Below are positions 25,971-34,886 of a stretch of 42,405 bases of DNA, piece after piece. Origin of the DNA: Candidatus Latescibacterota bacterium (GTDB taxonomy: Bacteria; Latescibacterota; UBA2968; UBA8231). The translations under genes and the position numbers were made by a program. The stretch spans positions 1-42,405 of the forward strand of contig RKRN01000066.1 of assembly GCA_007571365.1 (NCBI GenBank). The letters are read 5' to 3'. Positions within the stretch are counted from its first letter, which is position 1, and every line of letters begins with the position of its first letter. The notes beneath the pieces were generated by a model. That model was not told where the DNA came from. It saw nothing but the letters and a program-made list of their open reading frames with translations, and made no database searches.

Positions 25971-26933
25971 ATGGACCTCGCCGTCCCCGTCGAATCAGCC
26001 GCCGAGCGGCTCGATCTTTTCCTTCGCACCCACTGTCCCCAACATTCGCGTAGCCGCATCCAAACACTCATCAAGGCCGGCGCGATCTGCGTCAACGGCA
26101 AAAAGACGCGCCCGGCTTATTTGGTCCAGCCCGGGGACGAAATCACCATCGAACTGCCCGAGGCCGAGCCGCTAGCCGCACGCCCCGAGCCGTTGCCCTT
26201 GTCCATTGCGTATGACGACGACGACCTGCTGGTCGTCGACAAGGCGGCCGGCATGACCGTGCATCCAGCCCCCGGCGCGACCGAGGGCACCCTCGTCAGT
26301 GCGCTGTTGCACCACTGCTGCGACCTGTCGGGCATCAACGGCATCCTGCGGCCGGGGATCGTCCACCGGCTCGACAAGGAAACCAGCGGCTTACTCGTAG
26401 TGGCCAAGCGCGACGCGGCCCACCGGGCACTAGCAGCCCAATTCCAAACGCACCAGATTGAACGCCGCTACCTAGCCTTGGTGTGGGGCGTCTTGCACGG
26501 GGCAAGCGGGCGGGTCGCAGCACCGATTGGGCGTCATCCCAAGAATCGCAAGAAGATGGCCGTAGTAGAAGGCGGGCGGGATGCAGCGACCCGTTTCAGG
26601 GTCGTCGTACGCTATCCTTTTACCACCTTAATCGAGTGCCAGCTAGAAACGGGCCGTACGCACCAGATTCGCGTCCATCTGGCCCATATCGGCCATCCGG
26701 TTTTCGGCGATCCGGTGTACGGGGGCCGCGACCAAGCGAGAGGGGTGCGGCCCGAGTATCGGCGTCAGGCCAACTGGATGCTGAGCTTGATCAAACGCCA
26801 AGCCCTACACGCCAAGAAGCTGCGCTTTGCACACCCGACCACCGGCGAGATGATGGAATTTACCGCCGAGCCGCCGGAGGACATGCAAGCGGCGTTGGCA
26901 GCAGCTTATCCCCAAACCTATCAAGTGCTATAG
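25971..26933 (+). CDS. rluD: RluD-type 23S rRNA pseudouridine synthase
   Basis: A 320-residue protein with an N-terminal S4 RNA-binding domain (about 11-60: RLDLFLRTH...GAICVNGKK) and the RsuA/RluA catalytic domain. The nucleophile is Asp135 in HRLDKETSGLLVVAK. ALVWG, GRTHQIRVHLAHIGHPVFGDPVYGG and the LHAKKLRFAHP segment complete the RluA/RluC/RluD pattern. RluD modifies helix 69 of 23S rRNA; RluC-like specificity cannot be excluded from motifs alone, but the lspA-rluD order supports RluD. It is the last gene of the plus-strand operon. Confidence 0.92.
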   Translation: MDLAVPVESAAERLDLFLRTHCPQHSRSRIQTLIKAGAICVNGKKTRPAYLVQPGDEITIELPEAEPLAARPEPLPLSIAYDDDDLLVVDKAAGMTVHPAPGATEGTLVSALLHHCCDLSGINGILRPGIVHRLDKETSGLLVVAKRDAAHRALAAQFQTHQIERRYLALVWGVLHGASGRVAAPIGRHPKNRKKMAVVEGGRDAATRFRVVVRYPFTTLIECQLETGRTHQIRVHLAHIGHPVFGDPVYGGRDQARGVRPEYRRQANWMLSLIKRQALHAKKLRFAHPTTGEMMEFTAEPPEDMQAALAAAYPQTYQVL

Positions 26934-26974
26934 GGACCTTGGCGGCGAACAGCCACGGCGGACTTGTGCCGAAC

Positions 26975-27153
26975 TTAGAAGCTGTTGCGTTAAAAACGCT
27001 CTATAGCCATCCGGGCTGCTCTGCCGGCCTCGGCTTATTTTTTTTAGCTCTGTCGGGTTTGGGCTGCGTCGTTGAGGCGGGCGAGACACCCGCTCTCCTA
27101 GGAGGAAGTAGCCTTTTTCCGTGGAGCATGCCGAATAACTCAACAGCTTCTTA
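26975..27153. repeat. MITE-like element in the 26934-27257 gap
   Basis: AGAAGCTGTTGCGTTA at 26977-26992 is inverted at 27136-27151 with 15 of 16 bases matching. A TTA triplet borders both ends (26975-26977, 27151-27153), as expected for a short target duplication. Inside is a GCGGG-CGAGACA-CCCGC stem-loop near 27079-27095 and a T-rich stretch. No open frame or known RNA is apparent; the rest of this 324-base gap holds nothing I recognise. Confidence 0.5.
27023..27045 (+). terminator. Possible intrinsic terminator after rluD
   Basis: A short GC hairpin (GCCG-GCCT-CGGC, 27023-27034) is followed by TTATTTTTTTT. The stem is only four pairs, so the T-run is the stronger part of the evidence. It lies inside the MITE-like element, about 90 bases after the rluD stop. 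Confidence 0.3.
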
Positions 27154-27257
27154 TTGCGTGCACGGCCAGCCCGGTAGGGTAACGGGACGCAACCGACCAC
27201 AGCACCAGCAGAGCTAGGTGCAAGACCAGCTTCTCCTTCGCGGTACTTTCCAAGATC

Positions 27258-28310
27258 TCATCGGCGCATACCCCTTCTCAAAGGATGGAGGTCCAGCATC
27301 AACGCCCGCTCCGCCATTTCGCTGCTCGAAATGGTCTGATGCGTTTCGTGAAACGCGAGCAGGTCAGGCAGACGCATCTCCTCTGGTATCAAGGGATCTG
27401 GCCATAGAGAGGCCAGCCAAAATTCAATTAGATATAGCTTGGGATCGTCATTCTTCTCTGCCATGTGGGCTACGGCCCTATGCCGTTTTTGCGATTCGGC
27501 GAACGCATTTTGCGGGCTGAAGAAGTCGTGGTGGTGATACAGGTGATAGCTCTGCGCCTCGGCGGCAAAGCACATCTTATACCCATTCTGCATGAGGCGA
27601 TAAGCTAAGTCCCATCCTTCCGAGTGAAGCATCTCTTCGTCAAACCCACCGACCTCCTCAAGGGCGGTACGAGGGGCAGAGGCATTATGTGAATAAAAAC
27701 TGATCCAACCTATCAGCGAGTCGGGTATTCGGTCAAAGAGCACTTGTACATGGTCTTGCATCTGTTTTAACTCTGGGAAAGGATAGCCCCCTTCTTGGGC
27801 GAGTCGATCTATCGTGCCGAAGTCGGCCTGGATCATTGCTTCGGTCACCCGAAACTGTTCTGGATGCATCCGTATAATCTGGGCCACAGCAGCCGGAACA
27901 TCCTCCCAAGGAAGGCCACTATATGGATCCTCGACGTATTCCAAGCAGGGCAAGCAGTACTCAAACCCACTCGTTACGCCGTTGTAATGCTGAAATAGGT
28001 GCCAATGTTGAGCTAACCAATCGGGACCCGGTAGCGCGTCTCCATCTAAAAAGGCAACCAAATCTCCCCGCGCTTGGTCTATGCCTATATTCCGCGCACG
28101 ACAGCGTCCTACACTGGTATTCAAGGAAATGACCTTTATGGGAATTTGCCTATATGCCTGTAGAAAATCGCCCGTCCCGTCCGTGCTGCCATCATCCACC
28201 ACGATAACCTCAAACTGGCCTTTAGAGAAGGTTTGAACGGCTAATCCGCTTAAAACAAGCCGCAACCGCTCGCGCTGATTGTGTGTGGCAATGACAACGG
28301 AAATATCCAT
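27258..28310 (-). CDS. GT2-family glycosyltransferase
   Basis: A 350-residue GT-A-fold enzyme expected to move a sugar from a nucleotide sugar to an acceptor. The N-terminus MDISVVIATHNQRERL, VVDDGSTDGT (39-46), ARNIGIDQARGD and the metal-binding DGD at 89-91 (FLDGDALPGPDW) are classic GT2 motifs. The second half has GGFDEEML and GWDLAYRLMQNGYKM, as in the galactosyltransferase-like C-terminal part of chondroitin-synthase-type GT2 enzymes. No membrane helix is seen, so it is cytoplasmic. It follows the GT1-transglutaminase gene by 13 bases and is the last gene of the four-gene minus-strand unit. Donor and acceptor are unknown. Confidence 0.85.
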   Translation of the reverse strand: MDISVVIATHNQRERLRLVLSGLAVQTFSKGQFEVIVVDDGSTDGTGDFLQAYRQIPIKVISLNTSVGRCRARNIGIDQARGDLVAFLDGDALPGPDWLAQHWHLFQHYNGVTSGFEYCLPCLEYVEDPYSGLPWEDVPAAVAQIIRMHPEQFRVTEAMIQADFGTIDRLAQEGGYPFPELKQMQDHVQVLFDRIPDSLIGWISFYSHNASAPRTALEEVGGFDEEMLHSEGWDLAYRLMQNGYKMCFAAEAQSYHLYHHHDFFSPQNAFAESQKRHRAVAHMAEKNDDPKLYLIEFWLASLWPDPLIPEEMRLPDLLAFHETHQTISSSEMAERALMLDLHPLRRGMRR

Positions 28311-28323
28311 TTAACCAACGCCC

Positions 28324-30798
28324 TTATATACACTCAAAGACCAAGCGGCATTCCTCCCGCAGCGAATCCGGCCGATGAACGCGAGGGAGGCCATCATCTG
28401 TATCTTCCCATACCACGACTTGCGGCACTTCCTTGGCCACAGCATTTGAGCAGACAATGTGGAAGCAATCCAAATGGCCAAAGAAAAAGTCAAAGTAGGG
28501 CTCGCTATTCTCCAAGACTTTATGGCGTAACGCCTCACTTTGCACATTGACCTCCGTCAGTGCTGGCGTACCAATAGTGATACCGTGAAATTCCACAGGG
28601 AGCCACCCGTAATCCGCGATAAAGATCTCAGCCCATGTATGCCCAAACGCCACTTCGTCGTACGTGCGGTTTTCGTACCGGCGTGGCCCCAGAGGGTTGA
28701 CTGCTATGGCTCCAGTTTGCTCGCGGGCTGGTATTTTTTGCAGACGACAAAGAGTAATAAAAGCACGAGCCAATGTGATACAATGTCCACCGTCGTCCGT
28801 CATTGCTTTTAGGGTGCTACACCGATAGCATTGGCAGTTGTCTTTGGTTTTCTTAAAGTGCTTATTTTTGGCCAAATAGTCATACAAAAGACGGGCTTTT
28901 TCCAAGTCGTTCGCTCCTCGGTCTGTACCCACATCCTCCCAACAACGGCGGATAAGCGAATGTTCGGCCAAGGATTCATCAATAGTAGTATAATCCTCAA
29001 GCTGTTCGACTGTGAGAACCTCTGCTGCTCGACCCATTGATCTCGCATGAACCGTCAATTCACATTCATAAGAAAACGTATATGCCTCACCGGAGCTAAA
29101 GTCACAAACCGCAGGATAACCATAAAAAAAACCTGAGTATGGCAAAAAATGGTCTTGCATTCCCGCCGGATGGCAAGATAGCAGCTTTATATCCTTCTGA
29201 AAGTCAGTGGTTATTGGGTACGGCAGGAATATCCGCGCATTGTGTGTTGTATCCTCGGCAGCAGACAGAGTAACGGTGTATGTCAACCGCAAACGTTGGT
29301 TCTCCATGGCCGAATGGATCACACCATTTTTTTTGCTAATGAAGAACGAGCGCATCTCCTCACGCGCTTCATAATCATAAGCAAAAAAGCGAGCGTCATT
29401 GTTGTACAGCCAGTTCCACGAGTCGAGGCGATCGTACCAGATGCCGTCTTGCCTCACTTCATGCGGCATCTGGTGCTTGCGCCCGCTCTTGAGCATCCCT
29501 TCAACCTGCTTATCGCTGAGCCGTGTGCTCAACGACAACTGCCGGACAAAATCGCGGTGGGATATATGGTAATATGGATCGAGCCGATCTTCTTCAAAGC
29601 GGCGAAGCCAGTACTCATCAACTACATCGGCGACGCGATCCGCGTCCTGCCATTGTTGTATCTCGGCGGCAAACGCACAGCATCGCCTAGCGAATATCGC
29701 ATATTGGCTCAACAGCCCCTCAACGCTTTGAACGAGAGCCGTCGGTTGGGTAAAGTCGCGGTAGCTTAGTTTGACTCCTAGCCCTAGAGCTTGCAGGCGG
29801 TCGATGAAATGATCTTGCGTAAAGTTCGTGGGCAGCCCAATGACCGGTATGCCCTTGAACAGAGCTTGGTAGAAGAATCCGTGATTTCCACCACCGGCAA
29901 AGATGGCCGCTTCGGAAGCGGCCTGCCGTGCAAAACTCGAATCGACAATTTCGCAGTTTTCTATTGGGTCAACACACACACCAACAGGTGGAACTACCCA
30001 CTGCCGAATCCCGTGCATCCCCAACTTTTGCACGGCCTCTTGAATGGAGGCCCAATCGGCTCCCAGTGTTCTGAGATCCCAGTACACCCCTTCCCGCACC
30101 CTATAGCCTTGTTCCTCTGTATCGAGTTTCTCAAGCAACGGTCCAACGAAAAAGTAGTTGGCAGGCGTCTCCGGTCTCAGTGGGTGAACCGCTGGAATAT
30201 CGCAGATCAGATACATTTCCCTAGATAATGTCCCAGAAGTCTCTTCTCGCTTTGCGGTGCGTTTGATTAGGTCATCCCAAGTACGCACGAACTCAGGGAA
30301 ACGAATCGAGTGGGCGTATTCAGGCATGGTATAGGCCGACTGTATCCAAACCACATCAACACCCTCTAAGGCCGCAGCCAATCGCAGGGTAGGACGAGAA
30401 TCTACGATAGTAAGATCTGGCTTCAGGCGGCGAATCAGTGTTCGCTCAACTTCCGTGCTTTGCGCGATGCGTGAATCGCAGTCCGTTTCGTCTAAACCGA
30501 AATCCAGTATTACGCCCAAGTCTTGTATCGGCGTATCGAGGTCGTGCAGCGGGAAGTCCGCTTGGCGGATTTGGTCGGCAAACGATCCAGTACCTGCAAA
30601 ATCGACGCGGTATCCTCGGCGGCGCAGCGTCGTCCCCACCACCAAAGCACGATGCGTGGAAGTGCTATCAAAACCGTGAAAAAAGATCAGGATGGAAACT
30701 CGGTTGCGCTTGATCTGATGTGAGCGTTCCTTTTCCGCGAAATATCGGATGACTTTGAGGAGTCCGGCTTCGGTCCGCTGTCGTATTGCGTTTAACAC
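28324..30798 (-). CDS. Fusion of a GT1-type glycosyltransferase and a transglutaminase-like domain
   Basis: An 824-residue protein without signal peptide. Residues of about 31-400 look like a GT-B, UDP-glycosyltransferase (GT1/MGT-like) fold: a first Rossmann half (VSILIFFHGFDSTSTHRA...LRRRGYRVDFAGTG) and the donor-binding motif AGGGNHGFFYQALFKGIPVI at 301-320. After a variable linker, about 480-600 resembles the beta-domain that often precedes bacterial transglutaminases (RLTYTVTLS, ARIFLPYP). Residues of about 640-770 carry a transglutaminase-like core: Cys673 (DDGGHCITLA), His720 (FGHTWAEIF) and GWLPVE, with Glu736 where Asp is usual. The domain could act as amidase, peptidase or acyl transferase. 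I do not know of this fusion as a described enzyme. It sits 10 bases after the TPR gene and 13 before the GT2 gene. Confidence 0.75.
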   Translation of the reverse strand: MLNAIRQRTEAGLLKVIRYFAEKERSHQIKRNRVSILIFFHGFDSTSTHRALVVGTTLRRRGYRVDFAGTGSFADQIRQADFPLHDLDTPIQDLGVILDFGLDETDCDSRIAQSTEVERTLIRRLKPDLTIVDSRPTLRLAAALEGVDVVWIQSAYTMPEYAHSIRFPEFVRTWDDLIKRTAKREETSGTLSREMYLICDIPAVHPLRPETPANYFFVGPLLEKLDTEEQGYRVREGVYWDLRTLGADWASIQEAVQKLGMHGIRQWVVPPVGVCVDPIENCEIVDSSFARQAASEAAIFAGGGNHGFFYQALFKGIPVIGLPTNFTQDHFIDRLQALGLGVKLSYRDFTQPTALVQSVEGLLSQYAIFARRCCAFAAEIQQWQDADRVADVVDEYWLRRFEEDRLDPYYHISHRDFVRQLSLSTRLSDKQVEGMLKSGRKHQMPHEVRQDGIWYDRLDSWNWLYNNDARFFAYDYEAREEMRSFFISKKNGVIHSAMENQRLRLTYTVTLSAAEDTTHNARIFLPYPITTDFQKDIKLLSCHPAGMQDHFLPYSGFFYGYPAVCDFSSGEAYTFSYECELTVHARSMGRAAEVLTVEQLEDYTTIDESLAEHSLIRRCWEDVGTDRGANDLEKARLLYDYLAKNKHFKKTKDNCQCYRCSTLKAMTDDGGHCITLARAFITLCRLQKIPAREQTGAIAVNPLGPRRYENRTYDEVAFGHTWAEIFIADYGWLPVEFHGITIGTPALTEVNVQSEALRHKVLENSEPYFDFFFGHLDCFHIVCSNAVAKEVPQVVVWEDTDDGLPRVHRPDSLREECRLVFECI

Positions 30799-30808
30799 TG
30801 TTTTGTCC

Positions 30809-32014
30809 TTACAGCCGGCCGCTCGTTCGCAGCAGCTTTTCTATGAACTCAACCTTGTCGTCTTGCTGAAGTTCGCGGTAAAGTGCCAGGGCCTGCCGCC
30901 ACTGAAGTAGAGCATCAAAAGGGGCCTGATTCGACGCATAAACCCGCCCCAAGCGCACTCTAACACCGGCCACAGCCTCCAAGTCCGATACTTTCTCAAA
31001 TAGCTGCACCGCTTGCCGATACGCCTCCTCTGCCGTTCTAAAATTTTCAGCGTCCATATAGGTGTCACCCAAAACAGCCGCTTGTATGGCTTGGCCTTTG
31101 TTGTCGCCGATCTCGCCAAACAGGGCCTTCGCCTGCTGCAACAACGCCGCCGCTTCTTGCGTATCGCCTTGCTCCCGTAGCATCTGCCCCAGACCGCCCA
31201 AGGAGCAAGCCTCAAACTGTTTATGGCCTAATTTTCGTTGAATGGTCAGCGTCCGGCGATACATTTCTTCCGCCTCAGCAAACCGCCCCGTCTGGCTATA
31301 TACACCCCCCAAGACACTGTAATGATGAGCCAATCCCTCGTCGCGCTGGAGGCGTTCTTCGATCTCAAGGCCCTTTTTGAGGATGTCTTCGGCTTCGGTC
31401 AAACGCTTCTGCGCCAGATAGACCCTACCCAAGCCCTGATAGTGGCCGGAAAGACCTAGCTGATCGCCGAGTTCCTCGCACACGTTGAGCCCCCGTTGGA
31501 AGTAGGCTTCGGCTTCCTCCGGTTTGTTCTGCTGGAGGGCCAACTGTCCCAAGTTGCCGCATTCTTCCGCCCAATAGGCCCTGTTTCCCGACGCCTCATG
31601 GAGTTGCTGAGCGCGAGTGTGCAACTCTTGCGCCTCGGCGATTTTTCCTTGGAGTTGGGCGACAAAGCCTCTATTGCTATAGCTGACGGCCAGACGTTCC
31701 TTGTCGCGGCGTTGGCTGTTGATCGCAAAGGCTGTATTGAGATGGTCAACCGCCTTGTCCATCCGCCCTTTGATTTGATACATAAGTCCCAAGCCGCTAC
31801 ACGCATCGGCTTCTAGCTCAGGCACCTGCAACTGCCGTGCTTTCGCAAGGGCTTTCTGATAAAGCTCTTCGGCTTTGTCGAGTTTCCCTTGTTCCTTGTA
31901 ATAGCGACCTAAAAGGAGACAAGCCCGTGCTTGGGAATATGGATCGCAGTTTTGCTCGACCCGTGCCTGCTGTATCGCTACGTCGCGTTCGGGGATTAAC
32001 GGAATGATTTCCAC
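30809..32014 (-). CDS. TPR-repeat protein (nine 40-residue repeats)
   Basis: A 401-residue protein made almost wholly of tetratricopeptide repeats of 40 residues, the spacing of the kinesin-light-chain/TPR_12 type. I count nine, starting near 24, 64, 104, 144, 184, 224, 264, 304 and 344 (for example LLGRYYKEQGKLDKAEELYQ and LGGVYSQTGRFAEAEEMYRR). No catalytic domain, signal peptide or membrane helix is visible, so it is probably a soluble scaffold that binds a partner protein or peptide. The start is a GTG with AGGA about 12 bases upstream; later starts would cut into the first repeat. It lies between the permease gene and the fusion enzyme in one transcriptional unit, which suggests it serves that pathway. 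Confidence 0.85.
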   Translation of the reverse strand: MEIIPLIPERDVAIQQARVEQNCDPYSQARACLLLGRYYKEQGKLDKAEELYQKALAKARQLQVPELEADACSGLGLMYQIKGRMDKAVDHLNTAFAINSQRRDKERLAVSYSNRGFVAQLQGKIAEAQELHTRAQQLHEASGNRAYWAEECGNLGQLALQQNKPEEAEAYFQRGLNVCEELGDQLGLSGHYQGLGRVYLAQKRLTEAEDILKKGLEIEERLQRDEGLAHHYSVLGGVYSQTGRFAEAEEMYRRTLTIQRKLGHKQFEACSLGGLGQMLREQGDTQEAAALLQQAKALFGEIGDNKGQAIQAAVLGDTYMDAENFRTAEEAYRQAVQLFEKVSDLEAVAGVRVRLGRVYASNQAPFDALLQWRQALALYRELQQDDKVEFIEKLLRTSGRL

Positions 32015-32066
32015 TCGTCCGTAAGATCCTTCTCGATTATAGTTTTTACCCTGTTTCCCATAACCC

Positions 32067-34427
32067 CTATTCGCTCCTGAGTGTCTGCACTGGGTTAATC
32101 TGCACCGCTTTGCCCGTCTGCAAGACGATGGTGATTACAACGGTCAGACCCTGAATTAGACTGCCCAGCAAAAATGCCCAGCCAACGGCATCGATTCGAT
32201 ACGCAAAATGCTGTAGCCACGCTTGATTGGTCATATAAGCGACAGGCCAAGCAATCAGATTGGCGACGACCAGCCAGACTAGGGCGGGTTTCATCAGCAA
32301 ATACACAAGGCCCGAGGAAGAAGCACCCAACACTTTGCGAATACCGATTTCCTTCAGACGCTGTTCAACCGAAAAAGAGGCCAGCCCCAACACCCCTAAA
32401 CAAATGATCATAATAGACAGCGTACTAAAAAAGCCGATTAGACGGGCGATCCGCTCTTCTTCGCGGTAGAATTGATCGAACACTTCGTCAAGAAAGTAGT
32501 ATTGAAAGGGCTCATTAGGAGCGAACTCGTGCGTTTTGGCTTCAAGAAACGCCAAGGCACCGGGTACATCTCCTAGGTCTATTCTAACTGTAAGATGTTT
32601 TATAATAAGCGAGTTCCGCTCCCATCGCAGACCAATTACCAGCGGTTCGATGGAATGGTGCAAAGACTGGTAGTGAAAATCCTTGACGATGCCGATAACC
32701 TTGCTTGAAGCGGACTGACGCTGGGGCATGGAGGCATTTTCCAAGAGTTTACCGACCGGGTTTTCCCACCCTAAGAATTTGGCGGCCGATTCGTTGATGA
32801 TGAAGGCGTCATGCTCATCCGAGGGGATGTCTGCCGAAAAGTTGCGCCCGGCGACAAGCTCCAAACCCATGGTTTCCAGATAGGTATAACCGACATCAAT
32901 AGCATTCATACGTACCTTATCCTGTCCCTCTGGAATAATCCAAGCCGAATCATCTAATACACCGGGTGATCCGAAAGTACCTGATATGTTCAAGATTCTC
33001 GGATCCTGTAAATACTCGGCAATGCGCTCTGGTTGGAAGACCTTCGCGGGAATGACGACCACCTGTTCCCGATCAAACCCTACGTCGTGACTTCGCATAA
33101 ATGCTAGTTGATGGCGCAAGGTGAGTGTAGTGATAAGGAGAACAATGGAGAGTGCGAATTGGAAGATGACCAATGTTCTTCTAAGAAAATCGGCCGTGGC
33201 ACTAATTTGAATGTGTCCTCCCAAAGTAGCCGAAGGGTTAAACTTGGCCAAGTAAAAGGCAGGATACAAACCAGCAACCAGACCTGTACATACGATAGTA
33301 GCGAACAGCCAGAGGCCATAGTCTGTCGCAAGGTGAAAAGCATCTATTTCTACATCCGTAAAGAATCTACTTACATAAGACCATGAACACAGGACCAGCA
33401 CTAGACCGATCAAAAACGCAAAGAACGTCAAAAGCAGCGTTTCTCCTAAGAACTGCTGAATCAATTGCGAATGCACACTGCCTAAGGCCTTTCGCAGGCC
33501 TACTTCTTTCGCCCGTTGAGTAAATCTAAAGGTTGATGTATTGACGTAATTGATGCACACAATAAGTAAGACTATCAATGCTATGCCCAGCAAAAGATAC
33601 AGGTATCGGGTGTCTTGGTTGGGGCTCAGTTCCCGCTCGAAATGAGAATGGAGATGAATGTCTTGTACTGGTTGAAGAAAAAGTTGCCTCTCCCATTTCC
33701 CTGATTTGTCTTTGTACCTTTCCAAAAAGTCGGGAAACTTGCTCTCCAAAGCCTCGGGTGAGGCGTTTTTGCCCAGTCGAATGTAAGTGTGGTACCCATC
33801 ACCTCTAGAGAATTTGAAGTTATTTATCGACACGACAAAATCAAATTTGAAGTGGGTATTAGACGGGCGATCTTGAACCACGCCCGTAACAAGACATTCG
33901 AGTATTCCCATACGTAGAGTTTTACCCACAGGGCTGTCGCTCCCGAAGTATTTCGAGGCGATGTGTTCCGTCAATACAACAGACCTAGGGGCCTCTAGAA
34001 CCGTTTGTGCATCGCCTTCTAACAGGGGAAAGGAGAAAAATTCAAAAAACGCCGGATCTACTAAATAAATCTGATCCTCCAAGAAGTGTTTGTCCTGATA
34101 GTGAACGGATATACTCTCGCTGTAGCGACGGACGCGTACCATATCTTCGATTTCTGGAAAATTACTTTTCAACAAGGAGACCATGTCGTGCTCGGCTGAA
34201 GCAAAACTACGCCGAATGCCTGTTCGTTTTTCGATCAAATCCCCTCTAACTCGATACAGACGCTCCGCGTTTTCGTGGAAGGTATCGTAGTCCATCTCAT
34301 GCACAATAAAGACAAACACGATAATGAAACAGGCAAAACCGATCGCGAGCCCCAACACACTAATAGATGAGTGCATCTTGTATCGAAATAGACTTCGCAG
34401 CACCAACGTCAAGTGACTTCGCAGCAT
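32067..34427 (-). CDS. FtsX/MacB-like ABC transporter permease
   Basis: A 786-residue inner-membrane protein with two FtsX halves. It has a first helix at about 20-43 (ISVLGLAIGFACFIIVFVFI), a large periplasmic MacB-type domain, helices with INYVNTSTFRFTQRAKEVGL and the coupling motif GLRKALGS, a second periplasmic domain, and a C-terminal block with EIGIRKVLGAS. The last residues, INPVQTLRSE, match the usual NP(A/V)xxLR ending. Such permeases pair with a LolD/MacB ATPase for lipoprotein or peptide traffic or mechanotransmission; no ATPase gene is adjacent. I chose the ATG at 34427 (MLRSHLTLVLRSLFRYK), where homology begins; the open frame upstream runs antisense through a gene fragment. First gene of the four-gene unit. 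Confidence 0.85.
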   Translation of the reverse strand: MLRSHLTLVLRSLFRYKMHSSISVLGLAIGFACFIIVFVFIVHEMDYDTFHENAERLYRVRGDLIEKRTGIRRSFASAEHDMVSLLKSNFPEIEDMVRVRRYSESISVHYQDKHFLEDQIYLVDPAFFEFFSFPLLEGDAQTVLEAPRSVVLTEHIASKYFGSDSPVGKTLRMGILECLVTGVVQDRPSNTHFKFDFVVSINNFKFSRGDGYHTYIRLGKNASPEALESKFPDFLERYKDKSGKWERQLFLQPVQDIHLHSHFERELSPNQDTRYLYLLLGIALIVLLIVCINYVNTSTFRFTQRAKEVGLRKALGSVHSQLIQQFLGETLLLTFFAFLIGLVLVLCSWSYVSRFFTDVEIDAFHLATDYGLWLFATIVCTGLVAGLYPAFYLAKFNPSATLGGHIQISATADFLRRTLVIFQFALSIVLLITTLTLRHQLAFMRSHDVGFDREQVVVIPAKVFQPERIAEYLQDPRILNISGTFGSPGVLDDSAWIIPEGQDKVRMNAIDVGYTYLETMGLELVAGRNFSADIPSDEHDAFIINESAAKFLGWENPVGKLLENASMPQRQSASSKVIGIVKDFHYQSLHHSIEPLVIGLRWERNSLIIKHLTVRIDLGDVPGALAFLEAKTHEFAPNEPFQYYFLDEVFDQFYREEERIARLIGFFSTLSIMIICLGVLGLASFSVEQRLKEIGIRKVLGASSSGLVYLLMKPALVWLVVANLIAWPVAYMTNQAWLQHFAYRIDAVGWAFLLGSLIQGLTVVITIVLQTGKAVQINPVQTLRSE

Positions 34428-34529
34428 ATCAATCTCGTTTTCCGGTCCCAGTCCGAGTCCTAATAAAAGAGGATGCCAAGAACTCAGTTTTGATGATAAC
34501 CCAAAGCGAATTTCACAATCGATAGGTAA

Positions 34530-34886
34530 GAACTGAATTGGTCCAAATATACATACCCATGCCGGGAGGCGTGCAGTGCAGAGGAACGGGTAGTAGAGGC
34601 CCTGACCGATGCCGAACCTTTTGTGCGCTTTAACGCCCTCGGCGCGTTGATGAGTATGCGTCCTTTGGATGCGCGTTGTGCCGAGTGGTTTAAGGGTGTC
34701 GCTGCCACCGACCAAGCGCATCCCCAATGGCGGGCCCAAGATGCGTTGCTGCGGTGGGACAACGCGGCATTGCGCTATTAGCACAACTTTGATTCGGATT
34801 GCCGGCCCGATCACCGGCGGCTGGGACGCGAATTGGCCCAGATAAAAAAGAAGTCAGAGCTAGTTGCTAAACGCCTTGAATGCTAA
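34530..34886 (+). pseudogene. C-terminal remnant of an unidentified gene, interrupted by TAG
   Basis: Between an in-frame TAA at 34527 and a TAA at 34884, the plus strand reads as a natural-looking protein tail: WSKYTYPCREACSAEERVVE, then EALTDAEPFVRFNALGALMS and a Trp/Ala-rich segment, which resembles a HEAT-like helical repeat. A TAG at 34779-34781 stops it, yet the same frame continues plausibly (HNFDSDCRPDHRRLGRELAQ, then a lysine cluster). No start codon with a ribosome site is present. I read it as the broken 3' end of a gene, cut when the island or its neighbours moved. The parent family is not recognised. Confidence 0.45.

Noticed and set aside
26934-27257. Possible structured RNA gene downstream of rluD
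   Set aside because: The visible hairpins are explained by the inverted ends and inner stem of a MITE-like element; no known RNA motif was recognised.
34428-34814. Upstream extension of the permease frame, adding 129 residues
   Set aside because: The extra residues show no similarity to the family, lie antisense to the gene fragment on the plus strand, and precede the natural start MLRSHLTLVLRSL.
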